Assembly (NCBI GenBank): GCA_035295985.1
Contig: DATHBT010000241.1
Coordinates: 1-24,102, forward strand
DNA length: 24,102 nt
Direction of reading: 5' to 3'
Source of the DNA: JAIVGV01 sp035295985
GTDB taxonomy: Bacteria > Acidobacteriota > Blastocatellia > Pyrinomonadales > Pyrinomonadaceae
Shown here one piece after another: positions 1-6,575 of this stretch; within the stretch, counting starts at the first letter, position 1, and each line of letters starts with the position of its first letter. The notes beneath the pieces are model-generated. The model searched no databases and was not told the origin of the DNA. It saw only the letters and a program-made list of their open reading frames with translations. A program made the translations under genes and the position numbers.

Positions 1-1
1 G

Positions 2-715
2 CTGCTCGGGCGCGCCGACGGCGTCGGCGTCCTCTCCTCGGAGGAGATGTCGAACTTCGTCGGCGCGGGCGTCGAGGGGCGGAAGGTCTTCGTCGTCAAG
101 AACGTCGTCGAGCGGGAGTTCCCCCCGGCGGCCGGCGGGGCGCTCGCCGCGCGCTTCGGGTTCGACGCGGGCGCGCCCGTCCTGCTCTTCATCGCGCGCT
201 TCATCCCGGCCAAGGGTCTGCTCGACGTAGTCCGCGCCTGCCGAATCCTGCGCGACCGCGGCCAGCGCTTCGCGCTCCTCTGCGTCGGCGACGGCCCCGC
301 GCGCGCGGGGGCGGAGGCCGAGGTGTTAAGGCTCGGCCTCGCCGAACGTGTGCGCTTCTGCGGCTACGTCCCCGAAGCCGAGACCGGCGAGTTCTACATC
401 GGGAGCACGATGCTCGTCTTCCCCACCTACCATTACGAGGGCTTCCCGATGGTCGTCTTCTACGCGCTCGCGGCGGGCCTGCCGGTCGTCACCACGCGCA
501 TCCGCGCCGCCGGCGACTACCTTAAGGAACCCGACAACTGCCTATGGGCCGGGCCGCGCGATCCGGCGGCGCTCGCGGAAAAAATCATGCGCCTTCTACA
601 CAACGCCGAGTTGCGCCGGCGCATGAGCGAGAACAACCGCGCGCTCGCGCGCCGCTTCGACGCCGAGACGGTGGCGGCCGAGTATCTGGACGTGTACCGG
701 CGCGTCGCCGGCTGA
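2..715 (+). CDS. Glycosyltransferase family 4 (GT-B), 5' end outside window
   Basis: The frame is open from base 2, so the gene begins upstream. The visible 237 residues are the C-terminal nucleotide-sugar-binding half of a GT4 enzyme, which adds a sugar to a lipid-linked or nascent glycan on the cytoplasmic side of the membrane. Seen: the linker (KVFVVKNVVEREF), the first strand of the second Rossmann domain with a conserved lysine (FIARFIPAKG), VGDGP, and the donor-binding signature HYEGFPMVVFYALAAGLPVV. In the usual E-x7-E motif the second Glu is Tyr here. The internal ATG at 47 is not a credible start because conserved GT4 sequence (GVGVLSSEEM) precedes it. The acceptor-binding N-terminal half is not visible, so sugar specificity cannot be given. 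Confidence 0.9.
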   Translation: MLGRADGVGVLSSEEMSNFVGAGVEGRKVFVVKNVVEREFPPAAGGALAARFGFDAGAPVLLFIARFIPAKGLLDVVRACRILRDRGQRFALLCVGDGPARAGAEAEVLRLGLAERVRFCGYVPEAETGEFYIGSTMLVFPTYHYEGFPMVVFYALAAGLPVVTTRIRAAGDYLKEPDNCLWAGPRDPAALAEKIMRLLHNAELRRRMSENNRALARRFDAETVAAEYLDVYRRVAG

Positions 716-773
716 GGCGCGACAGGCGGCTGGCCGCCGGCCCCGACGCATGGAAGTTCTCCAAAGCTTGTCG

Positions 774-804
774 GCGACCCGGCAGACTTCCGCCGCCGGG
801 TCGC
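774..804 (+). terminator. Perfect 10-bp stem-loop downstream of the GT4 gene
   Basis: GCGACCCGGC (774-783) pairs perfectly with GCCGGGTCGC (795-804) around an 11-nt loop. It lies 58 nt after the glycosyltransferase stop. No T-run follows, so it is not a textbook intrinsic terminator; it could still end or stabilise the upstream transcript. The rest of the 716-1009 gap shows no convincing gene. Confidence 0.35.
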
Positions 805-915
805 AGATCGAGCAGGCACAGGAACAGGCGCAGGATGATAGCGCCCGGCCCGCCGGCCGGAACCCGTCACACGTCCCCCGGCGTGGCTCCCCGCGAGCGC
901 CGCCGGCCCCACCGC

Positions 916-945
916 TTGTCGCGGCCCGCGGGCGGCGAATATATT
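916..945 (+). promoter_or_regulatory. Candidate sigma-70-type promoter for the bi-domain oxidoreductase gene
   Basis: TTGTCG (916-921) and TATATT (940-945) are separated by 18 nt and lie about 65 nt upstream of the ATG at 1010. The AT-rich TATATT stands out in this GC-rich gap. Prediction from pattern only. Confidence 0.4.
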
Positions 946-1009
946 ACTCGTCCTTGCAAGACTTAATGATGAATGCCGAAGAGAGGACGGAAGCGGCGAC
1001 TCCTCGGGG

Positions 1010-3169
1010 ATGAAGCAGATTCTTCAGAACTACCGGACGGGCGAGGTGACGGTGGCGGACGTGCCGCCGCCCGCAGCCCTTCCGGGGCGCGTGCTCGTCC
1101 GCACCGCCGCCTCGCTCATCAGTGCGGGCACGGAGCGCATGGCGGTGGGGCTGGGCAAGAAGAGCCTTCTGGGGAAGGCGCGCGAGCGGCCCGACCTGGT
1201 GCGGCAGGTGGTGCGGAAGGCGCAGGCCGAGGGGCTGCAAAACACCCTGACGGCGGTGCGCGCCAAGCTCGAAGCCTCGAACGCGCTCGGCTACAGCGCG
1301 GCGGGCGTCGTCGTCGGCGTGGGCGAAGGCGTGACGGGGTTCGCCGCGGGCGACCGCGTGGCCTGCGCCGGCGCGGGCTTCGCCTCGCACGCCGAGCTGC
1401 TCTCGGTCCCGACGAACCTGTGCGTGCGCGTGCCCGACGGGGTCGATGTCGAGGCGGCCTCGTTCGGCACGCTCGGCGCAATCGCCTTGCAGGGCGTGCG
1501 CCTCGCCGAGCCGACGCTCGGCGAATCGGTCGCCGTCATAGGACTCGGCCTGCTCGGCCAGTTAACCGTCCAGCTCCTCAAGGCGAACGGCTGCCGCGTC
1601 TTCGGCATAGACCTCGACCCCGCGCGCGTCGAGCTGGCGCGAAGGCTCGGGGCGGACGACGGGGCCGTGTCGGGCGGCGGCGCGCGGGAGGCCGTGGTGC
1701 GCTGGTCGCGCGGGCGCGGCGCGGACGCGGTGCTGATCACGGCGGCCACCGCGTCGGACGAGCCGGTGGAGTTCGCGGGCGAGGTCTCGCGCCTGAAGGG
1801 GCGCGTCGTCGCCGTCGGCCTCGTCGGCATGAACGTCCCGCGCAAGACCTACTACGAGCGTGAGCTGACGCTGCGCGTCTCGATGTCTTACGGGCCGGGC
1901 CGCTACGACCCCGAGTACGAGGAGCGCGGGCACGACTACCCCTTCGCCTACGTGCGCTGGACCGAGGGGCGCAACATCGAAGCCTTCCTCGATCTCGTGG
2001 CCGCGGGCGGCGTGGACGTGCGCCCGCTCGTCACACACCGCTTCGCAATCGAAGAGGGCGAGCGCGCCTACCGACTGATCGCCGGGGAGACCGGCGAGCC
2101 TTACCTCGGCGTCGTCCTCACCTACGACACCGGGCGCGAGCTCGCGCGCCGTGTGGAGAACCGCGGGCGCGCGGCGACTGCTGCGGCGCGCGTGCGCGTC
2201 GGACTCGTCGGGGCGGGGAGCTACGCGCAGAAATTCCTGCTGCCGAACTTCAAGTCGGCGGGCGCGGAGTTCGTCTCAGTCGCCACGGCCGCGGGCGTGA
2301 CGGCGCGCGACGTGGGCGGGAAGTACGACTTCGCGCGCTTCGTGTCGGACGCCGAAGAGGTGATCGGCGACGGCGACGTGAACCTCGTCGTCGTCGCCAC
2401 GCGCCACGACGCGCACGCCGGGCTGGCGCGCCGCGCCCTCGAAGCGGGCCGACACGTCTTCGTCGAGAAGCCGCTCGCGCTCTCCGACGAGGAGCTCGAC
2501 TCCGTCCTCGAAGCCGCGCGCCGCTCACCCGGCCGGCTGATGGTCGGCTTCAACCGCCGCTTCTCGCCGCACGCGCGCGCGGCCGCAGAGTTCTTCGCCG
2601 CGCGCCGCGCGCCGCTCTCTATTCTCTACCGCGTCAACGCCGGGCGCGTCCCGCGCGGCCACTGGATACAGGACCCGCGCGAGGGCGGCGGCAGGATCGT
2701 CGGCGAGGTCTGCCACTTCGTCGATCTGATGCAGTTCCTGACCGGATCGCCCGTCACGCGCGTCTTCGCCGAGCGCGTCGCGGCGCGCGACGCCGAGATT
2801 GTCGAGGACGACTCCGTCTTCGTCACGCTGCGCTTCGCCGACGGCTCGAACGGCGCAATCGCCTACCTCGCCGAGGGCGACCGCGCGCTCCCCAAAGAGC
2901 GGGTGGAGATTTACGGCGGGGGCAAAACTTTCGTCATCGACGACTTCCGCTCCGCCTCGGCTTACGCCGGCGGGCGCGAGCGGCGCACCCGCCTGCGGGG
3001 GCAGGACAAGGGCCAGCGGGACGAGGTGCGCGCCGCCTGCCGCGTCGTGCTCGAAGGCGCGCCCGCGCCCGTCGGCCTCGAAGACCTCGAAGCGACCACC
3101 CGCGCCACCTTCCGCATCCTCGAATCGCTGCGGACGGGAGAACCGAAGAGAGTGGCGAGCGAGGAGTGA
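1010..3169 (+). CDS. Bi-domain oxidoreductase: MDR alcohol dehydrogenase fused to Gfo/Idh/MocA dehydrogenase
   Basis: This 719-aa protein joins two NAD(P)-dependent dehydrogenases. Residues 1-375 are a medium-chain dehydrogenase/reductase with a Rossmann motif GLGLLGQ at 178-184. The usual catalytic zinc Cys-GTD site reads SAGTE (38-42), so a normal zinc-dependent alcohol dehydrogenase reaction is doubtful. Residues ~395-719 are a Gfo/Idh/MocA domain with GAGSY at 401-405 and the EKP signature at 486-488. This fused family is known from surface-polysaccharide loci and presumably oxidises or reduces a sugar nucleotide or glycan intermediate; its substrate is not established. The start follows a weak purine-rich stretch and fits the first domain. 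The last codons (VASEE and the stop) lie in or next to the left arm of the hairpin at 3158-3225. Confidence 0.92.
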   Translation: MKQILQNYRTGEVTVADVPPPAALPGRVLVRTAASLISAGTERMAVGLGKKSLLGKARERPDLVRQVVRKAQAEGLQNTLTAVRAKLEASNALGYSAAGVVVGVGEGVTGFAAGDRVACAGAGFASHAELLSVPTNLCVRVPDGVDVEAASFGTLGAIALQGVRLAEPTLGESVAVIGLGLLGQLTVQLLKANGCRVFGIDLDPARVELARRLGADDGAVSGGGAREAVVRWSRGRGADAVLITAATASDEPVEFAGEVSRLKGRVVAVGLVGMNVPRKTYYERELTLRVSMSYGPGRYDPEYEERGHDYPFAYVRWTEGRNIEAFLDLVAAGGVDVRPLVTHRFAIEEGERAYRLIAGETGEPYLGVVLTYDTGRELARRVENRGRAATAAARVRVGLVGAGSYAQKFLLPNFKSAGAEFVSVATAAGVTARDVGGKYDFARFVSDAEEVIGDGDVNLVVVATRHDAHAGLARRALEAGRHVFVEKPLALSDEELDSVLEAARRSPGRLMVGFNRRFSPHARAAAEFFAARRAPLSILYRVNAGRVPRGHWIQDPREGGGRIVGEVCHFVDLMQFLTGSPVTRVFAERVAARDAEIVEDDSVFVTLRFADGSNGAIAYLAEGDRALPKERVEIYGGGKTFVIDDFRSASAYAGGRERRTRLRGQDKGQRDEVRAACRVVLEGAPAPVGLEDLEATTRATFRILESLRTGEPKRVASEE

Positions 3170-3225
3170 TGAGTTAAAGACAGAAGTTCTTACTAACGGC
3201 TGACGCCTACTCACCACTCGTCGCT
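3158..3225 (+). repeat. Inverted repeat, GAGTGAT heptamer family, upstream of first asnB-like gene
   Basis: Left arm AGCGAGGAGTGATGAGT (3158-3174) pairs with 3209-3225 at 15 of 17 positions; the 34-nt loop contains a smaller AGAAGTTCT palindrome. The left arm holds the stop codon (3167-3169) of the upstream gene and the right arm ends 6 nt before the next ATG. The unit is the same family as the element at 14189-14265, which precedes the other amidotransferase gene. Confidence 0.8.
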
Positions 3226-3231
3226 AAAGTT

Positions 3232-5163
3232 ATGTGCGGCATCGCCGGACTCATCAGCGTTAACCCCGAACGCCGCATCGGCGCGATGCTCAAGGCCATC
3301 GAGCACCGCGGGCGCGACGACGAGGGCGTGTGGAGTTCGCCCGCGGCTGACGGCGAGGGGCGGCGCGCGTGTCTGGGGCACAGGCGGCTGTCGATCATAG
3401 ACACGAGCGAGGGCGGGCACGAGCCGATGGTCTCGGCCGACGGGCGCTTCGTCCTCACGTTCAACGGCGAGATCTACAACTACCGCGAGCTGCGCCGGGA
3501 GCTTGTGGGGCGCGGGCGCGAGTTCCGCACCGACTGCGACGCGGAGGTGCTGCTCGCGGCGTTCGCCGAGTGGGGCGAGGCGTGCCTGCCGCGCCTGAAC
3601 GGGATGTTCGCCTTCGCCGTGTGGGACGAGCGGGAGCGGACGCTGACCGCGGCGCGCGACCGGCTCGGGATCAAGCCCTTCTGCTACGCGACGCCGGGGC
3701 GGGGCGGCGGCGAGTCGTTCGTCTTCGCCTCCGAGGTCAAGGCGATCCTGGCGAGCGGGCTCGTCGGGCGCGCGCTGAACGTCGAGGGCCTTCACCAGCA
3801 GCTCACCTTCCTCTGGACGCCCGACCCGCACACGCTCTTCCGCGGCGTGAAGAGGCTGCTGCCCGGACACCTCCTCACCTGGCGCGACGGGCGCACCGCG
3901 CTGCGCGAGTGGTGGGACGTTTCGTTCGACGAGATCGAGGCGGGGCGCGGCGAGGACTGGTGGCGCGAGCGCCTGCTCGAAACCTTCGACCGCGTGGTGC
4001 GGATGGAGATGGTCGCGGACGTGCCGCTCGGGTCGTTCCTGTCGGGCGGCGTGGACTCGTCGATGATCCTGGCGGCGATGAGTCGGCACTCCGCGGGGCG
4101 CAGGGTCTCGACCTACACCGTCGGCTTCGAGCCGGAAGACCTGCGCTACGACATCATCCCCGACGACGCGCGCTGGGCGCGCCGCGTCGGGAAGCTCTTC
4201 GACACCGAGTACCACGAGATCATCCTCAAGCCCGACGTGGCCGCGCTCCTGCCGCGGCTCGTCCATCACATGGAGTCGCCGCTCATCGACTCCGTGCTGA
4301 GCAGCTACCTCGTCGCGCGGGCGGCGCGCGAGACCCTGACCGTGCTGCTGTCGGGCATGGGGGGCGACGAGCTTTTCGCCGGCTACCCGCGCCACCTCGC
4401 GATGGGGCTGGCGGGCGCGCTCGATCTCATATCGCCTGCGCTGAGGGGGCCGCTCATGCGCACGCTCTCGGCCCGCCTGCCGGGGGGGCTGGCCGGCCCC
4501 CTGACCGCGCCGCTGCGTAACGCGAAAAAGTTCGCCGGGAGCGCAGCGCTCGATTTCGAGAGTCGCTACCTCGGCTTCGGCACCTATTTCACGGACGAGG
4601 CTAAAGAGCGCCTCTACACGGACGAGCTGCGCGACGCGACGCGCGGCCTGGACGCCTACCGCGAACACCGCCGGTACTTCGCCCGCTCGCGCCGCGCCGC
4701 GCCGCTCAACCGTCTCCTCTACGTCGATCTCAAGACGTTCCTCCCGTGCCTCAACCTCGACTACACGGACAAGACCTCGATGGCCGCCACACTCGAAGTG
4801 CGCGTACCCTACCTCAACGTCGAGCTGGTCGAGCTGGCCGCGCGGATGCCGCCCGAGCTGAAGCTGAAAGGTCTTCGCAGGAAGTACGTCCTCAAGCGCG
4901 CGGCCGAGCGGCTGCTGCCGCGCGAGGTGGTGTGGCGCAAAAAGGCCGGCTTCGGCGCGCCGGTGCGTTCGTGGCTGCGCGGCGCTTTGAAGCCCATGGT
5001 CGAGGAGCTGCTGTCGGAGGAGACGGTCAGACGCCGCGGCCTCTTCCGCCCCGCCGAGGTGCGCCGCGTCGTCGAGGCGAACCTGTCGGGCCGCGAGGAT
5101 TTCAACCTGCAAGTCTTCCAACTGCTGACGCTCGAACTCTGGCATAGGGAGTTTCTTGATTAG
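3232..5163 (+). CDS. Asparagine synthase (glutamine-hydrolysing)-like amidotransferase, copy 1
   Basis: 643 aa. Begins MCGIAG, so Cys2 can be the N-terminal nucleophile of the class II glutaminase domain (residues 1-~210), which frees ammonia from glutamine. The C-terminal synthetase domain carries the ATP-pyrophosphatase loop SGGVDSS at ~271-277 and GMGGDELFAGYPRH. It activates a carboxylate with ATP and forms an amide. In polysaccharide loci such enzymes are often thought to amidate uronic acids or peptides instead of making free asparagine; that role is inferred here. The ATG at 3232 is fixed by the catalytic Cys and has no Shine-Dalgarno sequence, only the right arm of a hairpin ending 6 nt upstream. 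A paralogue lies at 14272. Confidence 0.93.
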   Translation: MCGIAGLISVNPERRIGAMLKAIEHRGRDDEGVWSSPAADGEGRRACLGHRRLSIIDTSEGGHEPMVSADGRFVLTFNGEIYNYRELRRELVGRGREFRTDCDAEVLLAAFAEWGEACLPRLNGMFAFAVWDERERTLTAARDRLGIKPFCYATPGRGGGESFVFASEVKAILASGLVGRALNVEGLHQQLTFLWTPDPHTLFRGVKRLLPGHLLTWRDGRTALREWWDVSFDEIEAGRGEDWWRERLLETFDRVVRMEMVADVPLGSFLSGGVDSSMILAAMSRHSAGRRVSTYTVGFEPEDLRYDIIPDDARWARRVGKLFDTEYHEIILKPDVAALLPRLVHHMESPLIDSVLSSYLVARAARETLTVLLSGMGGDELFAGYPRHLAMGLAGALDLISPALRGPLMRTLSARLPGGLAGPLTAPLRNAKKFAGSAALDFESRYLGFGTYFTDEAKERLYTDELRDATRGLDAYREHRRYFARSRRAAPLNRLLYVDLKTFLPCLNLDYTDKTSMAATLEVRVPYLNVELVELAARMPPELKLKGLRRKYVLKRAAERLLPREVVWRKKAGFGAPVRSWLRGALKPMVEELLSEETVRRRGLFRPAEVRRVVEANLSGREDFNLQVFQLLTLELWHREFLD

Positions 5164-5189
5164 GAGTTCCGAGAACCCGCGCGGAATTT

Positions 5190-5325
5190 GTAGGGGCAGG
5201 GACAAGTCCTCTGCCCGCCGCGCGACAGCGCGAACTCAATTTCGGTTTTACTCACTCTTGAAAGCACGCGCTTGTTGATTAGCGTGCTCACGCACGCTAC
5301 GGGCAGGGACAAGCCCTGCCCCTAC
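5190..5325 (+). repeat. Dispersed GTAGGGGCAGGG repeat pair with internal hairpins
   Basis: GTAGGGGCAGGG at 5190-5201 recurs inverted at 5314-5325. The right copy also folds on itself: GGGCAGGG (5301-5308), loop ACAAG, CCCTGCCC (5314-5321). The left copy contains a similar GGGCAGGGACAAG unit that can pair with CTGCCC (5211-5216). Between them AGCGTGC (5281-5287) and GCACGCT (5292-5298) form a 7-bp stem with a 4-nt loop. This resembles an intergenic repeat widespread in several GC-rich phyla whose translation gives the spurious peptide GRDKPCPY. It fills the gap between the amidotransferase and the DUF1028 gene. Confidence 0.75.
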
Positions 5326-5358
5326 GAACTTCGTCTCGGTGTTGAAAGGAAACGCACG

Positions 5359-6420
5359 ATGAAAAGATCGCTGATCGCCGCGACGGCCGCGCTGCTCGTC
5401 GCGGGCCTGACGTTGTCTTCGCTCACGGCCGCCGCGCAAGTCTTGAAGTCCGCGCCGTCGGGCGGGACTGACGCGCCGCTGCCGCGTGCCGGGGAAGTCT
5501 CGCCGCTGCGCCCCGTCCACACCTATTCAATCGTCGCGCGCGATCAGAAGACGGGCGAGCTGGGCGTGGCCGTGCAGTCGCACTGGTTCTCGGTCGGCAC
5601 GGTGGTGGCGTGGGCCGAGGCGGGCGTCGGCGCGGTCGCCACGCAGTCGTTCGTCGATCCCAGCTACGGCAAGCTCGGCCTCGACCTGATGCGCGCGGGC
5701 CGCGGCGCGCCCGACTCCCTGAAGGCGCTCGTCGCCGGAGACGAGGGGCGCGACGTGCGGCAGGTGGCGATGATCGACTCGGCGGGCCGCGTCTCCGCGC
5801 ACACGGGCGCGAAGTGCATCGAGGCGGCGGGCCATCACGTCGGAAAGGATTATTCGGTGCAGGCGAACCTGATGCTGAGCGAAAAGGTGTGGCCGGCGAT
5901 GGCGCAGGCTTTTGAGAAGGCCGAGGGCGACCTGGCGGCGCGCATGCTCGCCGCGCTCGAAGCGGCCGAAGCGGCGGGCGGCGACATACGCGGCAAACAG
6001 TCGGCCGCTCTCGTCGTCGTCAGCGGGAAGCCGACGGGGCGCGCGTGGGCCGACCGCCTGTTTGATCTCAGGGTTGACGATCACCCCGAACCTTTGAAAG
6101 AGCTGCGCCGGCTCGTCACCTTGCAGCGCGCCTACAACCACATGAACGCGGGCGACCTCGCCGTCGAGCGCAAGGACAACGAGGCGGCCCTCCGGGAATA
6201 CGGCGCGGCCGAGCGATTAGTGCCCGACAACCTTGAGATGACCTACTGGCACGCCGTCGCGCTCGTCAACATGAACCGCACGGACGAAGCCCTCCCCCTC
6301 TTCCGCCGCGTTTTTGTCGCCGACCCCAACTGGCGCACACTCACCCCCCGCCTCGCCAAGTCCGGCCTCATTCCCAACGACCCGAAACTGATCGAGCGCA
6401 TCGTCGCAGTCGGCAAGTAG
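5359..6420 (+). CDS. Secreted DUF1028 (Ntn-hydrolase-like) protein with C-terminal TPR region
   Basis: 353 aa. The N-terminus MKRSLIAATAALLVAG plus a hydrophobic stretch ending near AAAQ looks like a Sec signal peptide, so the protein is probably exported. The DUF1028 core starts at HTYSIVARD and shows the family pattern GELGVAVQSHWFSVG and GVGAVATQSFVDPSYG. DUF1028 proteins have an Ntn-hydrolase-like fold but no firmly established substrate. After about residue 255 come TPR-like helices (RAYNHMNAGDLAVERKDN, ALVNMNRTDEALPLFRRV), likely for protein contacts. The ATG at 5359 is chosen because AAAGGA (5345-5350) lies 8 nt upstream and the signal peptide begins there; an in-frame extension to 5272 only translates repeat DNA. 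The gene does not obviously belong to glycan synthesis. Confidence 0.88.
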   Translation: MKRSLIAATAALLVAGLTLSSLTAAAQVLKSAPSGGTDAPLPRAGEVSPLRPVHTYSIVARDQKTGELGVAVQSHWFSVGTVVAWAEAGVGAVATQSFVDPSYGKLGLDLMRAGRGAPDSLKALVAGDEGRDVRQVAMIDSAGRVSAHTGAKCIEAAGHHVGKDYSVQANLMLSEKVWPAMAQAFEKAEGDLAARMLAALEAAEAAGGDIRGKQSAALVVVSGKPTGRAWADRLFDLRVDDHPEPLKELRRLVTLQRAYNHMNAGDLAVERKDNEAALREYGAAERLVPDNLEMTYWHAVALVNMNRTDEALPLFRRVFVADPNWRTLTPRLAKSGLIPNDPKLIERIVAVGK

Positions 6421-6575
6421 GCCACGCCTCTTGCGGCGAGTAGCGGACAAGTTTTGGGTTGATTGTGAAGCGGGGGGCCGGCTCACCACGGAGTCGCTGG
6501 GGGCGCGAAGGGGACTCGGAGGATCAAACAACAGCCTGCCTGTTCAGTCCGCACTGCGCTCCCGCCGCGTCCGCC
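6421..6575. other. Convergent intergenic gap, no gene seen
   Basis: 155 nt lie between the convergent ends of the DUF1028 and DUF4062 genes. No clear intrinsic terminator, heptamer repeat or coding sequence was seen in either direction. Confidence 0.5.

Noticed and set aside
750..1013. 87-aa frame in the gap before the bi-domain gene
   Set aside because: Low-complexity Arg/Pro/Ala composition, no ribosome site, and it runs through the hairpin and the promoter-like region into the next start.
3211..5205. 664-aa open frame antisense to the first amidotransferase gene
   Set aside because: It mirrors a strongly conserved + strand enzyme; long antisense frames are expected at this GC content, and its composition (rich in Arg, Gln, Glu, Val) shows no family pattern.
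5272..5358. Upstream start extending the DUF1028 protein by 29 residues
   Set aside because: The extension translates the GGGCAGGGACAAG repeat and precedes a clear signal peptide start with its own AAAGGA site.
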